Assembly (NCBI RefSeq): GCF_026262505.1
Contig: NC_067206.1
Location: forward strand, 13,698,205 to 13,762,204
From: Trichomonas vaginalis G3
Taxonomy: Eukaryota; Parabasalia; Trichomonadida; Trichomonadidae
Direction of reading: 5' to 3'
Length of the DNA: 64,000 nucleotides
Shown here: piece after piece, positions 11,937 to 22,241 of the stretch
Layout: each line of letters begins with the position of its first letter
How positions within the stretch are numbered: position 1 is the first letter of the stretch
Position numbers and translations under genes: made by a program
Notes under the pieces: model-generated
What the model was told of the DNA's origin: nothing
The model's input: the letters and a program-made list of their open reading frames with translations, nothing else
The model's database searches: none

Positions 11937-12095
11937 ATGAGAAGACATTCTCCAGAAGAGATTGATATTGATTGGCTTTGTGAAGCCATCACAAAATCAA
12001 ATAATGGAGTTAAGTTAACTGATATTTGCGCGAAAGCTAAAATAAATCATGAAGGCAGAGTTATATATAATCATACTATCTTAAAGTATTCCTAG
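11937..12095 (+). CDS. 52-codon open frame, HTH-like, possibly a transposase remnant
   Basis: ATG at 11937, stop at 12093-12095. The peptide starts MRRHSPEEIDIDWLCEAITK and includes VKLTDICAKAKIN, reminiscent of a helix-turn-helix DNA-binding segment. Codon usage looks more protein-like than the AT-rich surroundings. It is the only coding-like sequence in GTGACA-box element 1. Function unknown. Confidence 0.35.
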   Translation: MRRHSPEEIDIDWLCEAITKSNNGVKLTDICAKAKINHEGRVIYNHTILKYS

Positions 12096-12288
12096 AAATT
12101 TCCAAAATTAACCGAAATATAACTGTACAGAATTACTATTTTCGAGATAAAATTCATATGGAAATACTAATTCATAACGCTTTATGTTATATAAAATTTA
12201 ATTTATAAAAATTTCAAAATAAATCAAATTTAACACAATGAATATAACTGCAATCGAGGTTTTTGACGATTGATTCTTACGAGAAGTT

Positions 12289-12543
12289 TTCCAAACTTTG
12301 AGTTAATGTCTTGACATTAACTCAAAGTTTGGAAGTCTAATAAGGGGAATTGTAGGCTATGAGGTACTGATTATATATCAGTGCCTCATAGCCTGCAATT
12401 CCCATTAGAAATCGGAGAAACTTTGTCCGCATAACTTATGATGTGGACAAAGTTTCTCCCATTTCTACTTAGAATGAAAGGGCAAGAGGTATATAGGTAC
12501 ACTATATATCTCTTGCCCTTTCCTTCTTACCTAAAGACTTCCA
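12289..12543. repeat. Hairpin ladder: four consecutive hairpins
   Basis: Type 2 (CCAAACTTTGAGTTAATGTC), type 1 (AGGCTATGAGGTACTGA), type 2 (GAGAAACTTTGTCC) and type 1 (GGGCAAGAGGTATATA), each with a near-perfect complementary second arm. An outer pair, GGAAGTCT and AGACTTCC, closes the set. The loop of the last hairpin, near 12500, is exactly where the copy in Maverick B begins. Confidence 0.9.
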
Positions 12544-12745
12544 ATCTTATTTTTTTTCAATTTTTCCCCTAAATTTAAATCTTATATAATATAAATAAAA
12601 TGCATAATATCAATCACAAAAATTAATGTTTATTTTTTTAATTAAAATTGCCGCGCAATTTAAGGTTTTCTGTCACTTTTTTGTTAGCCATTTCGGTACG
12701 AAACAATTTAAAAATTGAATATATTCAAAAAGCTTTATTTTTATT

Positions 12746-15253
12746 ATGACTGCATGGGATCCTCATGTATATGATGAGTGGATTCCATTTAAGAAGACGA
12801 AATATCCACCAACTCCTGAAACATTGGAAACAAAGTGTGGAAAAATGTTTCACTACGATCGGCTATTATGAGAATGAGCCTAATCAATCAGACAAAGGAA
12901 GGCTCTTTACATACTGTGCCGAATGTAGTGAAACATTAGTTCAAGGGCAGTTCGTGCGATGCATTAAAAAAAGCAGGAAAAATGATTTTAAAGATCATAA
13001 GTGCAAATTTTTACTCCCAATGCCCAACTACGTTCCTGCTGAGCACCAAGTTGAGAATACTCAGCAAGAAGTTGGCTCTGGTAATGATCCTTCGTTAGAA
13101 GAGATCATTGCCAGGCTTATTGCGAGCCTAAATATAAGCCTTTATGCCACAATGAAGCCAGCATTTAAAAGCTTCCTAGAGAGCTTCGCCAAATGGCTTA
13201 AAAATAAAGTCAATCGCGAACAGGGCATCAACTTTACAATCCCAGACATTGAGTTCACACGGCGCGGTGTCAGAGAGGCATTGATTACTTTAGGCAAAAC
13301 AGACTCCTCTCGGAGTAGGTGCCAAAAGTGCTTACTCTTAAACAACCGTCGGATTTCCGGGTGAAATCGTGACACACTTTCGTCTTTCGTAGGCAGTGGT
13401 GGTTGTTACAAAAGGTAACTTCGAATGTAGCGTGAAATCTGCAAAAAAATTCTGAAATTTGAATGGAGAACACAAAAATTGAATAGTTTACGTCACTAAA
13501 AAAGAGAAAAATGAAGCCAATTTGTCTCGAACCTAGGACTTAGAACAGCAATCACAATGTTTATCCCATTACACTACATGCATCTCTCACCTCAGTGAAT
13601 GAGATCAACTATATGATAACTTTTTCCCCATTATATTCTTGTGGAAAAGTGACAAATAGCAACTTTGACCCTCTCTCCTCCTCTCGGGGCCTAAAGTTCT
13701 GCGAGGAATTCCGCATCTTCTCAATTTCCCTGGACTGCGGAACACACGGCAGCCGTCATGGTCTATTCTCTTGTGTGTGCAATCCAGGCAAAATAGATCG
13801 CCACCAATTCTTCGACACAACAATTTCGACTAATTGGACATACGAGGACTACCATACGTGGTTTGATTCTCTTAAGGTTAATAAAAACCACGTAGCTGGA
13901 GTAGTCGGAGATGGTTTGCCAGCCCAGGTTAAAGGACTCTGCCACTGGAGGCCAGAAGGAGCCCTTTTCCCTGGCTTACAAACCGTGTACATTCGTTGCC
14001 TTAACCACGTCTTGAACAATGCTCTTGTCCACGCACGTAAGCAATGTCCATTGTTGAATGAACTGATGAATAGAGTTCACCAGATTATCATTATCTTTAA
14101 GAATTACGATATGAGAGCGAGATACAAGATCAGGGTTCCATCAATCCCGGAAACTCGCTGGCTCTACATATATGATACTCTGTTTTTCATCTTTGATAAT
14201 CTGGAAACAATTAATACTGCTTTAATAAGTGGAGATCTTCCACTATCCCTTTCCAGAGCTACACGTGAACAGTTACAATGGACACGTGATGGAATTCCTC
14301 CACTCTTTAAAGATGCTTTAATGATATTCAAGCCATTAAAGCAACTTCAATTATGGCTGGAATCCAACAAGTCCATGGGTGCTTATGCATTCCTGATGAT
14401 ACAACAGTGCCAAGGGATGTTGGATGAAATGGCAGGAAGATTAACGCCAGATGGTGAAGAGATTCTCCGATCAATCACTACAATATTCAAAAATGATATG
14501 AAAGAATATGGTAGAATTGATTTGCTTCGGTTTGCTTTCGGCTTTACACCGTTAGCAAGGAAGATCATCAGAGACAAGAAGGGTTTTGGAGGAAAGACAA
14601 GCTATCCACCTATAATGCAGTTGAAAGATGTGCAAGTCCCAACGATTCCTTCCCTGAGGATCATCAATCGCGAGATCACATTTGAGAAACTCGGCGAAAT
14701 CCTTGAAGAAGAACGAACAGAACGTGTTGACGAGGTAGCCGAGCATGATGAAGAGATCCAGCAAGCAGAAGAGGAACAAATGCTTAACGACGATCATGCA
14801 GCCGAAACAAATGCCGATGGTTCGAGGAATTCCTTGGTCTGGGATGTTGTAGATGAAGAGATAAAAGATCTATACACATTCATGATAACAATCCTCAGAC
14901 AAAGAGCAATTGCCGAATCAACAGTTGATCCAACGATCAATAAAGACGATAGAGCCAAGGAATTGAGTGATGCTTACGATTTCTTCATAGAGCAAGATGA
15001 TTCCCATCTTATAAATGGTCATCATCTTGCTCAAAATGATGGCAAGTTTTGGTACATGAATGGCATAAAGCAACTAAAAGCATTAAGACCAAATGGAAAA
15101 AGGATGATGTCACTTTCGTGCAGTGAAGCAGATGTAGAACGTGTAATATCTGAATTGCGAAAGACAAGAAATTCAATGAACGAATCATGCAAAGAAGAAT
15201 ATGTAGCATGCCGCTTCTTCATCAAGTTGAATGATGATCAATTTGATATTTGA
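12746..15253 (+). pseudogene. hAT-family transposase gene, split and frameshifted
   Basis: Seen in order: a possible N-terminus from the ATG at 12746 (MTAWDPHVYDEWIPF); a BED-type zinc finger (CAECSETL...DHKC); a central region; a hAT catalytic core with FSISLDCG and VVGDGLPAQ (acidic residues) and the family's CxxH in RCLNHVLNNAL; a C-terminal dimerisation region CSEADVERVISELRKTRNS. The reading frame changes once after about 40 codons, and a 364-bp insertion with a 10-bp duplication (13304-13687) separates the two main open frames; both match when one repeat copy plus the insert is left out. About 790 codons without the insert, normal for hAT. Clean hAT terminal repeats were not found. Confidence 0.85.
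13314..13677. mobile_element. 364-bp insertion in the hAT gene with 10-bp target duplication
   Basis: CTCCTCTCGG occurs exactly at both borders (13304-13313 and 13678-13687). The 364-bp insert plus one repeat copy is 374 bp, which accounts for the frame difference between the flanking open frames. On the minus strand it has a box-A-like TAGTGTAATGGG and a box-B-like GGTTCGAGA about 40 bp apart (roughly 13525-13582), resembling a decayed tRNA gene head. No convincing inverted ends, no poly-A tail. SINE-like or a small DNA element. Confidence 0.7.
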
Positions 15254-15451
15254 TTTTGTTTTTTAATAAAATTTATTAAATAATTTGTTTTAAAAAGTAT
15301 TATTTTTATTCGTAAAGATATTAGACAGACGGTGGCCAGCCTAATGTCTATCAATCTTTAATATTAGTAGTAATTTCCCGCATTTCTGAATGATGATTGA
15401 TTAGCTTTGCTGTTATTGATGTAAAACTGGATAAGTATTAAATAATCTCGT
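15254..15451. other. AT-rich 3' flank of the hAT gene with one imperfect hairpin
   Basis: No gene. An imperfect hairpin at 15314-15361 pairs TAAAGAT...AGACA with TGTCT...ATCTTTA around GGTGGCCAGCC. This may hold the right end of the hAT element, but I could not define it. Confidence 0.5.
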
Positions 15452-15493
15452 AAACGAAAAAGGGGATTTGACTCCGTCAAATCCCCGATCACA

Positions 15494-15543
15494 AAAAGTG
15501 GACTTTACATGTCAAATTTTAAATGCATGTAAGGTCCACTTTT
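15494..15543. repeat. Subterminal hairpin with AAAAGTGGAC arms
   Basis: AAAAGTGGACTTTACATG pairs with CATGTAAGGTCCACTTTT across a short AT loop. The arm is the GTGACA-box of the left end, so here the box itself forms the hairpin. Confidence 0.85.
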
Positions 15544-15554
15544 ATGAGTTTTAG

Positions 15555-16135
15555 GAAGGAATTGGAGGCCATGAGTTACTGACATTTCATCAGTATCTCA
15601 TAGCCTCCAATTCCTTCGCAAAATGGGAGAAACTTTGTCCGAATAGTTTAACATTCGGACAAAGTTTCTCCATTTTAAGAAGGAATTGGAGGGTAAGAGA
15701 TATACCATATGAATGTATATCTCTTACCATCCAATTCCTTCTAGAAAGTGTCCAAACTTTGGGTTAATTGCAAACTATTAACCCAAAGTTTGGACACTTT
15801 CAAGTGGAGATGGAAGGCTTTGGGTATATATTAATACAATATACCTCAAAGCCTTCCATCTCCACTACAAATGGGAGAAACTTTGTCAGAATAGTTTAAC
15901 ATTCGAACAAAGTTTCTCCCATATTTCAATGTAATTGCTACCTGTGAGGTACTGATTTGAAGTCAGTGCTTCACAGGTAGCAATATTCACAAAATTTAAA
16001 AACATTTTATCAGTTCGTTAGATAACCAGAGCCTCCTAGGTACTGAACCAGAATCAGTGCCTAGGGGACTCTAGTTATCTATATAAATCTGAGAAACTTT
16101 GAGGAAATTGTTCGACATTTCCTCAAAGTTTCTCA
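15555..16135. repeat. Hairpin ladder: nine consecutive hairpins of alternating type
   Basis: Approximate limits: 15555-15617, 15622-15674, 15678-15742, 15744-15801, 15803-15866, 15872-15921, 15932-15983, 16020-16080, 16089-16135. Type 1 arms carry GAGGTACTGA-like or GAGATATA-like ends at the loop; type 2 arms carry AAACTTTG. The types alternate except for a type-1 pair around a 36-bp gap at 15984-16019. Arms are near-perfect complements within each hairpin although different hairpins share little beyond their core motif. Confidence 0.92.
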
Positions 16136-16400
16136 GTAATTTAGTGAGGAATGTTCGTTATCGTGTAAATATTTATAGTAGGCAAAATCGCAACCGAATT
16201 TTTAAATCTAGATTTTGATGATAAATTGTGATTTTTAGCTTAAATCGCGATTTTTTAAAAATCGCGAACAGAATTTTTTCGCGATTTATTAATAAATCGC
16301 AATTTGAACGATAAATTTCGATTTTTTTAAAAAATCGCGATTCGGGAAAAAATTGCGACTTTTTGAAAAATCGCGAACTTTCAAAAAAATCACGTCCTTA

Positions 16401-17984
16401 ATTTTGGTCTTTTTCGGAGTGATAAGTCGTCCTTTAAGTAATATTTTTTTTCTCGAATTGCTAATTGAAAAATTAAATTCGAGAAAAGAGATTACAATAG
16501 TATTGTATGGACTATAATCCTACTACTATAACACTTTTTTTGTGAAAATCACACTTTTTTAAAAAAAGATATCAAATTGAAAAAAATTATTCTTATATTT
16601 ACTTATACTGTAGGGCACATTCATTGGTTATGAAAATCACATAGTATGAATACTCAATCCCAAATATCTTAAAAAAATATTCTAAAATATTAGACTCGAT
16701 TTTAGCAATTGTATTCTAATCATAATATAATGCCCGAGTATATTATATAAATAGAACAAATATTAGTAAATTCAATTTTTTTTTCAGATCGCAAATTATC
16801 TAATACAAATATTCATAAAAATCACATACAGTATATTTGCATTCAATGTCAAATATAATAGCTATCTAATACTTTCGAAAAATTGAGCTTTTGAATATTT
16901 TATAAAATTTCTGGTCCAAAAATTGTGCTTTCACAATATTATGATGATATCTATAATAATTAGACTACAAATATAAATTGTATAATAAAAAATCAAAATT
17001 TGCTTTTGATATCTCAAATCTCGATATGAGATATTCAATGTCAAATCAAAGTATTCATAATTAACAGATTTGTATCGTGAATGCTTTCGTTTTGCTTAAT
17101 ACACAATTATGCATGACAAGTGTGTGTGGCTACACAATTCTTTCCGTCCGAAGCGGAGAATTGTGAAGTTTACACCGCATTTCACGGATAATATAATGGA
17201 AATACGATTTTCATGGAATACTATTTTTATTAATAGCTTAATAAATGAGCGAGTCTGATAGATATATGTTACGCAAGATATATCCATAGAGAAGTGTTTA
17301 AGTATAAAACAATGCGTTATACGTTATATGTAGGATATATATGGTTTTTCTCCATTGAGAATTTTGTCATGTGAAAAATCTCTTTTTTAGCTATGATAAA
17401 AATACTTTTTATATACTATTATATCTCAGTTGATGTTGATTCAACATTCTTATTTCACATGATAATATAATAGTATATGTAGCGAGGTATTATATTCTCT
17501 TGTGATTTCGATCTATTAATGCTCACACAAAAAATTCGCTACATCAAAATTTCCTCGGAAAATTTCACTTTTGCTGCTTTGATTCAACTTTGATGTCCAA
17601 TGAATACTCAATAAAACTCGAAACTCTGATCATGGAGATCTATCATCACATATATAATTATATTGCTTAAATATGTGTATAAATTGTATTTTGGATTTTT
17701 CGGATTAAAAAAGGTTAAAAGTGTCATATTGATATAATTCACATTTTTGATTTCGTTACTTAGAAATGAGAATTGGTCAATAATTTATTATCCATTTGTA
17801 ATTATAAAGTGTTTTAATGTATTGTGAGTTCATTTAATTAGGTTTAACTATAATATAAAAATAAATAATCACAATAATAAGTATTTAATTAAAAATGAGT
17901 ATATTCAGAGATAATGCAGGTTCTTTTAGTTATTATTTAGGAGGTTTTATTTAGTTAACAACAAATTAAAATAAATATATTAAG
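16401..17984. other. AT-rich interior of the Harbinger-like element, no gene seen
   Basis: About 1.6 kb of highly AT-rich DNA. Short open frames occur (for example 17096-17287, minus) but have no recognisable features. Autonomous Harbingers usually carry a second, Myb-like gene; I do not see it here. Confidence 0.6.
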
Positions 17985-18275
17985 GAATGCGTATCAACAA
18001 TTTTAACATTAATGGAGGTAGATCAACAATATTAATAATGGGAGTGGGTCAATAATTCAAATACTGGAAATGGCTTAACAATGTTTATTATGGATATGGT
18101 TCAACAATGTTTATTATGGAGCTGGATCAACAATGCAATTAATGGAGGTAAATTAACAACGTCAATAATAGTAGTGGATAAGCAACTCAAATACTGGAAA
18201 TGAATCAACAATGTTAGTGATGGAAGTGGATCAACAATGTAATTATTGGAAGTGTATCAATGTTAGTAATGATTG
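17985..18275 (+). repeat. Degenerate tandem repeat, GATCAACAATGT.AAT.ATGGA units
   Basis: About ten units of roughly 27-30 bp share TCAACAATG and AATGGA cores, for example GGATCAACAATG followed by ATTAATGGAGG. Divergent and non-coding as far as I can see. Confidence 0.75.
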
Positions 18276-18365
18276 TCAAAATTCGTTTGAAATGTATTAA
18301 CAAATAAGATGTCAAACCGCAAACCGTTGTCACATTTCAAACAAATTTTGACAATCATTACTAAT
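18264..18365. repeat. Hairpin with 33-bp arms
   Basis: TTAGTAATGATTGTCAAAAT begins an arm of 33 bp whose complement ends at 18365, with one mismatch; the 36-bp loop has ATGTCAAACCGCAAACCG, which recurs once at about 18449. It lies just downstream of the transposase gene and could act in 3' end formation (inference). Confidence 0.8.
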
Positions 18366-19760
18366 ATTGCTTTTATTACAATTATTTCAATAATATCCAA
18401 TAATATCTTTCAGGTGAACAAAAATAAAATATCCAATCAACTCATATCATGTCAAACCGCAAACCGCCGTCACTTTTCAATCATTTTTGACATTAGCAAA
18501 TATTAAAAAAATATTTTTATTATTTAATATTTTTTTATGTTGAATAAAAATTATATTAATATAAAAGATATTTTTTTACTCAATATAAGTTGGCGCTATC
18601 ACTCTCTGAAGCTGAATCTGTGTAATTATATGCATCTGTTGTTTCATCCATGCTGTCTAAGTCAAGGAAATCCCATTTTTCTGCGCCTTTACGAAGTGGC
18701 CTCCTGTACAAGAGTTTGTTTGTCAAGCCAGCGCACATGCCAAATGTTTTGTGATAAAAAGTGAGATCATTATCAACATGTAAGGGCCACTTTCCTCCAA
18801 TTACTCTCCAATATTGTTTGAGTCTGGAGAAGTAATTTTCCACAATTATTCTGCTGCTTGACAATTTTTTATTGAATGTCTTCTGCTCAGCAGTTAATTC
18901 GCTATTTTTTCTGCGCTTGTATGGAATTAATGCCCATGGAATAATTTGATGAATTCCTTGATAGCCAGAGTCTGCCAAAAGGACTGGTATTTGATCGATT
19001 TCTGCTTTCATCTTATCTGCTTCTGCTTTTAATTTGCTTATCAATGTGTTGGATTTCCTAAACAAATGAAAATCATGTCTCTTTCCTCTGATTGGTTTGG
19101 AATAATGTAAAAGAAATCCTTTTGGGCTTACAAAGCACTGAGTTTTGATGCAGCATATTTTATGTTTGCCTGAATAATATTTTTCTTGATTGGCACTTCT
19201 GGGTATCTCTTGAACTGTGGCATCAAGTGCTCCCAACATATAAGGATATTCTTTTGATTTTTCGCGATCATCCCATTTAATAAATGATCGCCATTTCACA
19301 TATTCTCGGCCGATTTTAGAACCAATTGCATCGATCACATCAATGATAATTTGCCTTGTGTGTGTCTTTTTGATACCGAATTTATCGGCCAATTCTTCGA
19401 ATCCAGGAGCGTGTTTAAGCCATGTTAATGTAATTAATAAACGTGCTTCCATTGAAACCCTAGTATTCTTATAATGATGTAATTCAATTGAAGGGATGAA
19501 AAGTCTTATAAGATCTCGAAAATCTTTGCACGTAAGATTTGTTAATTTAATTAATGTATTATTATCGTCATTGTGTAAAATTTCTTCTATTCTTATTTTA
19601 AGTGGTTCTTTTTGTTTTTTTGGAGGATCTGGAATTATTGGAGCGTCAGCAAAAGTGGCGATGTAATCGATTTCCCTTTGAGCAAAAAATGCTATTGGAT
19701 CATCTGTATCTTGAAGTGGTTCAGGATTTGGTACGGGCGTGGTATTTTGATGTGGTGGTG

Positions 19761-20712
19761 TTATATACGAAAACGATAAAAACGGTTTGACAGAAAAGTG
19801 ACAACTTTACGTGTCAAAAATATAAAAAGTGATATTTTATTCATCATTATCTTCTTCATAATTTATTTCATATTCTTCGTCTTACCAACAAAAGATGGGA
19901 ATGTGAACAATTGCGGGCAATTTTTAGCCATTTTGGCTTGGAACTAGAGCCTGCGAGGTACATGGATAGTATCAGTACCTCACAGGCTCTAGTTCTCTAT
20001 ATGGCGCCGAGAAATTTTGGTGAAATGTGGTCGCATTTCACCAAAATTTTTTCGGCGCCATAGGATGAATTGGAGGGTGAGAGATATTATTTCATACAAT
20101 ACTACTCTCACCCTCCAATTCCCAGCCAAAATGGCTAAAAATTGCCCGCAATGTGAACAATTGCGGGCAATTTTTAGCCATTTTGGCTTGGAACTAGAGC
20201 CTGCGAGGTACATGGATAGTATCAGTACCTCACAGGCTCTAGTTCTCTATATGGCGCCGAGAAATTTTGGTGAAATGTGGTCGCATTTCACCAAAATTTT
20301 TTCGGCGCCATAGGATGAATTGGAGGGTGAGAGATATTATTTCATACAATACTACTCTCACCCTCCAATTCCCAGCCAAAATGGCTAAAAATTGCCCGCA
20401 ATGTGAACAATTGCGGGCAATTTTTAGCCATTTTGGCTTGGAACTAGAGCCTGCGAGGTACATGGATAGTATCAGTACCTCACAGGCTCTAGTTCTCTAT
20501 ATGGCGCCGAGAAATTTTGGTGAAATGTGGTCGCATTTCACCAAAATTTTTTCGGCGCCATAGGATGAATTGGAGGGTGAGAGATATTATTTCATACAAT
20601 ACTACTCTCACCCTCAATTTTAATTACTTAAACTCATTCTATTTTTTTGACATGTAAATGTCACTTTTACTGAGATCTGACACAATGTCAGATCTCTTTT
20701 TTTCGTATATAA
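19761..20712. mobile_element. GTGACA-box element 2 (952 bp) inserted in the transposase gene
   Basis: Inverted ends TTATATACGAAAA (19761-19773; 20700-20712), then AAAAGTGACA and ACATGTCAAA-like blocks further in. One end has CGATAAAAACGGTTTGACA between these blocks; the other has a small hairpin (AGATCTGAC...GTCAGATCT). Outside both ends lies a direct repeat of about 42 bp (19717-19760 and about 20714-20755; 27 bp identical, with a few differences in the outer part). The interior is almost wholly a tandem hairpin array. Confidence 0.75.
19903..20614. repeat. Tandem array of a 250-bp four-hairpin unit, 2.85 copies
   Basis: The unit repeats at exactly 250 bp (starts 19903, 20153, 20403) with no difference that I can see. 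Each unit holds type 1 (GAACTAGAGCCTGCGAGGTAC), type 2 (ATGGCGCCGAGAAATTTTGG), type 1 (GAATTGGAGGGTGAGAG) and type 2 (CCAAAATGGCTAAAAATTGC, spanning the unit joint) hairpins. The open frames here are artefacts of the repeat. Confidence 0.95.
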
Positions 20713-20889
20713 GAGTGGATCAATTTGTACGGGCGTGGTATTTTGATGTGGTGAAATACTCTGTGCAGGCGCAGTATTCTGATGTGATGAATGACTTTGT
20801 ACAGGCGTAGTACTTGGAGCTTGGGTCCTCTGTGATGCTGATTGAGCAGCTCTTTGGCTTGAGGACGAATGACTTTTTTTCTTATTCAT

Positions 20890-22058
20890 AAATGAAGTCA
20901 AATGCTCTTTCTTGAAAATTTGAATTATTTTACAATTTTTCTAAAGATATATAAAATTTCAATAGGCATACAATATTTCAATAGACATATATGATTTCAA
21001 TAGACCTATAAGAATTCAATTAACATATATTATTTCAGTAAGGTGGAGATTTGTTCAACTCATGTTCAATATTATAAAATATATATCATTGTGAATATAA
21101 CACCTATAAAATATAAAATTATCAGATGATTTTAAATTAAATTATAAGCAAATAGTTCGATATTCTAGAATGAAATGGCTGCCGATGACTTCTTGATAAT
21201 GATTTCGCCTGTGATAAATCGATAAAACGCCATCGAAGCCATCGATATGCACTAGTTCTGGATGTAAAGTGGAAAATTATAGTATAACTTATATTGCTGA
21301 TGACTCGTAAATGGACAAAATATATTTTATTCGAATGGATGTTAGTTTTTATGATATTTCTATTATACTATATATGTCAAATCATTGTATAATATATATA
21401 TAAGATAAATAGCCCGAATTTTTTTTTATAAAAAAAGTGTTTTTTCAAATTTAATAATAAATATTTTATTCTGCTTATAAATCATATTGTCTTGTAATAT
21501 TTGATAAAATTATCACTGAATTCTTAATTAGTTTTTTTAAAAATATCAATTTTGATTTATTGGACTTGAAAATATTTTATTTATATTATAAATCATATTA
21601 TCATTTAGTGTTTATCAAAATTATGGTTCTTCGTTTTGTAGCTATATTTTGAATGACAATAGAAAAAAAAAATACTAGAAACTAAATATGTATTTAATTT
21701 TATAAGTAAAAATTCACATAATGATAATATATTTGTGAAGTTTATTTGAAGAAACGATTTTTATTAATTCAATTTTCATTATAGCATTATTTAGGTGAAG
21801 TGCTCTCAAATTGTGAGCCAGACAAATGTTTAATGGCTGCAATAAAGGAACATAGCTCAGGTGCGTTTGCATTGAATATTTATCGTTTTGATTTCACAAA
21901 ACATCGTTGCGTTTAATCAAAAATTTGATTAACTTAATAAATTTAAAGATTAAGCGATCTCTTTTTAACACAATCGGTAAATTCAATACGTCTATGAAAC
22001 AAAGCCATAATTTCTCGTAGTATAAAATATTTGATAAAATTTTATCGCTTACAGAGGT
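20890..22058. other. AT-rich 5' flank of the transposase gene, no gene seen
   Basis: About 1.2 kb of AT-rich DNA upstream of the transposase start. A short direct repeat of ATTTCAATAGAC/ATATA type occurs near 20955-21040. Nothing else recognised. Confidence 0.6.
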
Positions 22059-22241
22059 GGAATTAAAGGGTGAGAGATATATAGATAGACTATATATCTC
22101 TCACCCTTTAATTCCCTATACAAAGTTCGAAAACTTGGGTGCAATCAGATCTGATTGCACCCAAGTTTTCGAACTTCATGTAAAGAATTGCTTGCTATGA
22201 TGTACTGATCATGAATCAGTACATCATAGCAAGCAATTCTT
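22059..22241. repeat. Hairpin ladder of three, including a 54-bp perfect palindrome
   Basis: Type 1 at 22059-22115 (GAATTAAAGGGTGAGAGATA), type 2 at 22123-22176 and type 1 at 22183-22241 (ATTGCTTGCTATGATGTACT). The middle one is a spacerless perfect palindrome centred on AGATCT. It lies inside the Harbinger-like element, so this hairpin class occurs in more than one transposon family. Confidence 0.93.

Larger units (their letters stand above)
10703..12705. mobile_element. GTGACA-box element 1 (2.0 kb) with long direct repeat at its borders
   Basis: Inverted ends share TACCGAAATGGCT followed by AAAAA(G)GTGACA (left 10708-10736; right 12670-12697). A 19-bp perfect direct repeat, ATTTAAAAATTGAATATAT, lies directly outside both ends (10684-10702 and 12706-12724) and is read as a target-site duplication. 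The element carries a nested 947-bp MITE, a 52-codon open frame and four hairpins. Its right half recurs as a fragment inside Maverick B (33731-33936). Family not recognised; no transposase seen. Confidence 0.65.
18580..20889 (-). pseudogene. Harbinger/ISL2EU-like DDE transposase gene, split by a hairpin element
   Basis: The main piece (ATG at 19452, open upstream in the same frame to about 19770) has an HTH-like segment (FEELADKFGIKKTHTRQII) and a DDE_Tnp_4-type core. Counting from the ATG at 19452, the acidic residues are D77 in GALDAT, D161 in LLADSGYQG and E205 in IIVENYFSRLK. The N-terminal piece starts at 20889 (MNKKKSHSSSSQ) with TTCATTT directly before the ATG. Insertion of a 952-bp element (19761-20712) duplicated about 42 bp, so HQNTTPV appears on both sides. 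Without the insertion the frame reads through, so this is a recent inactivation. Confidence 0.85.

Noticed and set aside
13525-13600. A tRNA gene on the minus strand
   Set aside because: Box A- and box B-like sequences are present, but the T-stem and anticodon stem do not pair, so it is at most a decayed or tRNA-derived sequence.
15555-16135. CRISPR array
   Set aside because: The repeats are not constant; each unit is its own inverted repeat, and the setting is eukaryotic.
19989-20563. Repeated 74- and 98-codon open frames
   Set aside because: Products of the 250-bp hairpin repeat read on both strands; no protein-like composition.
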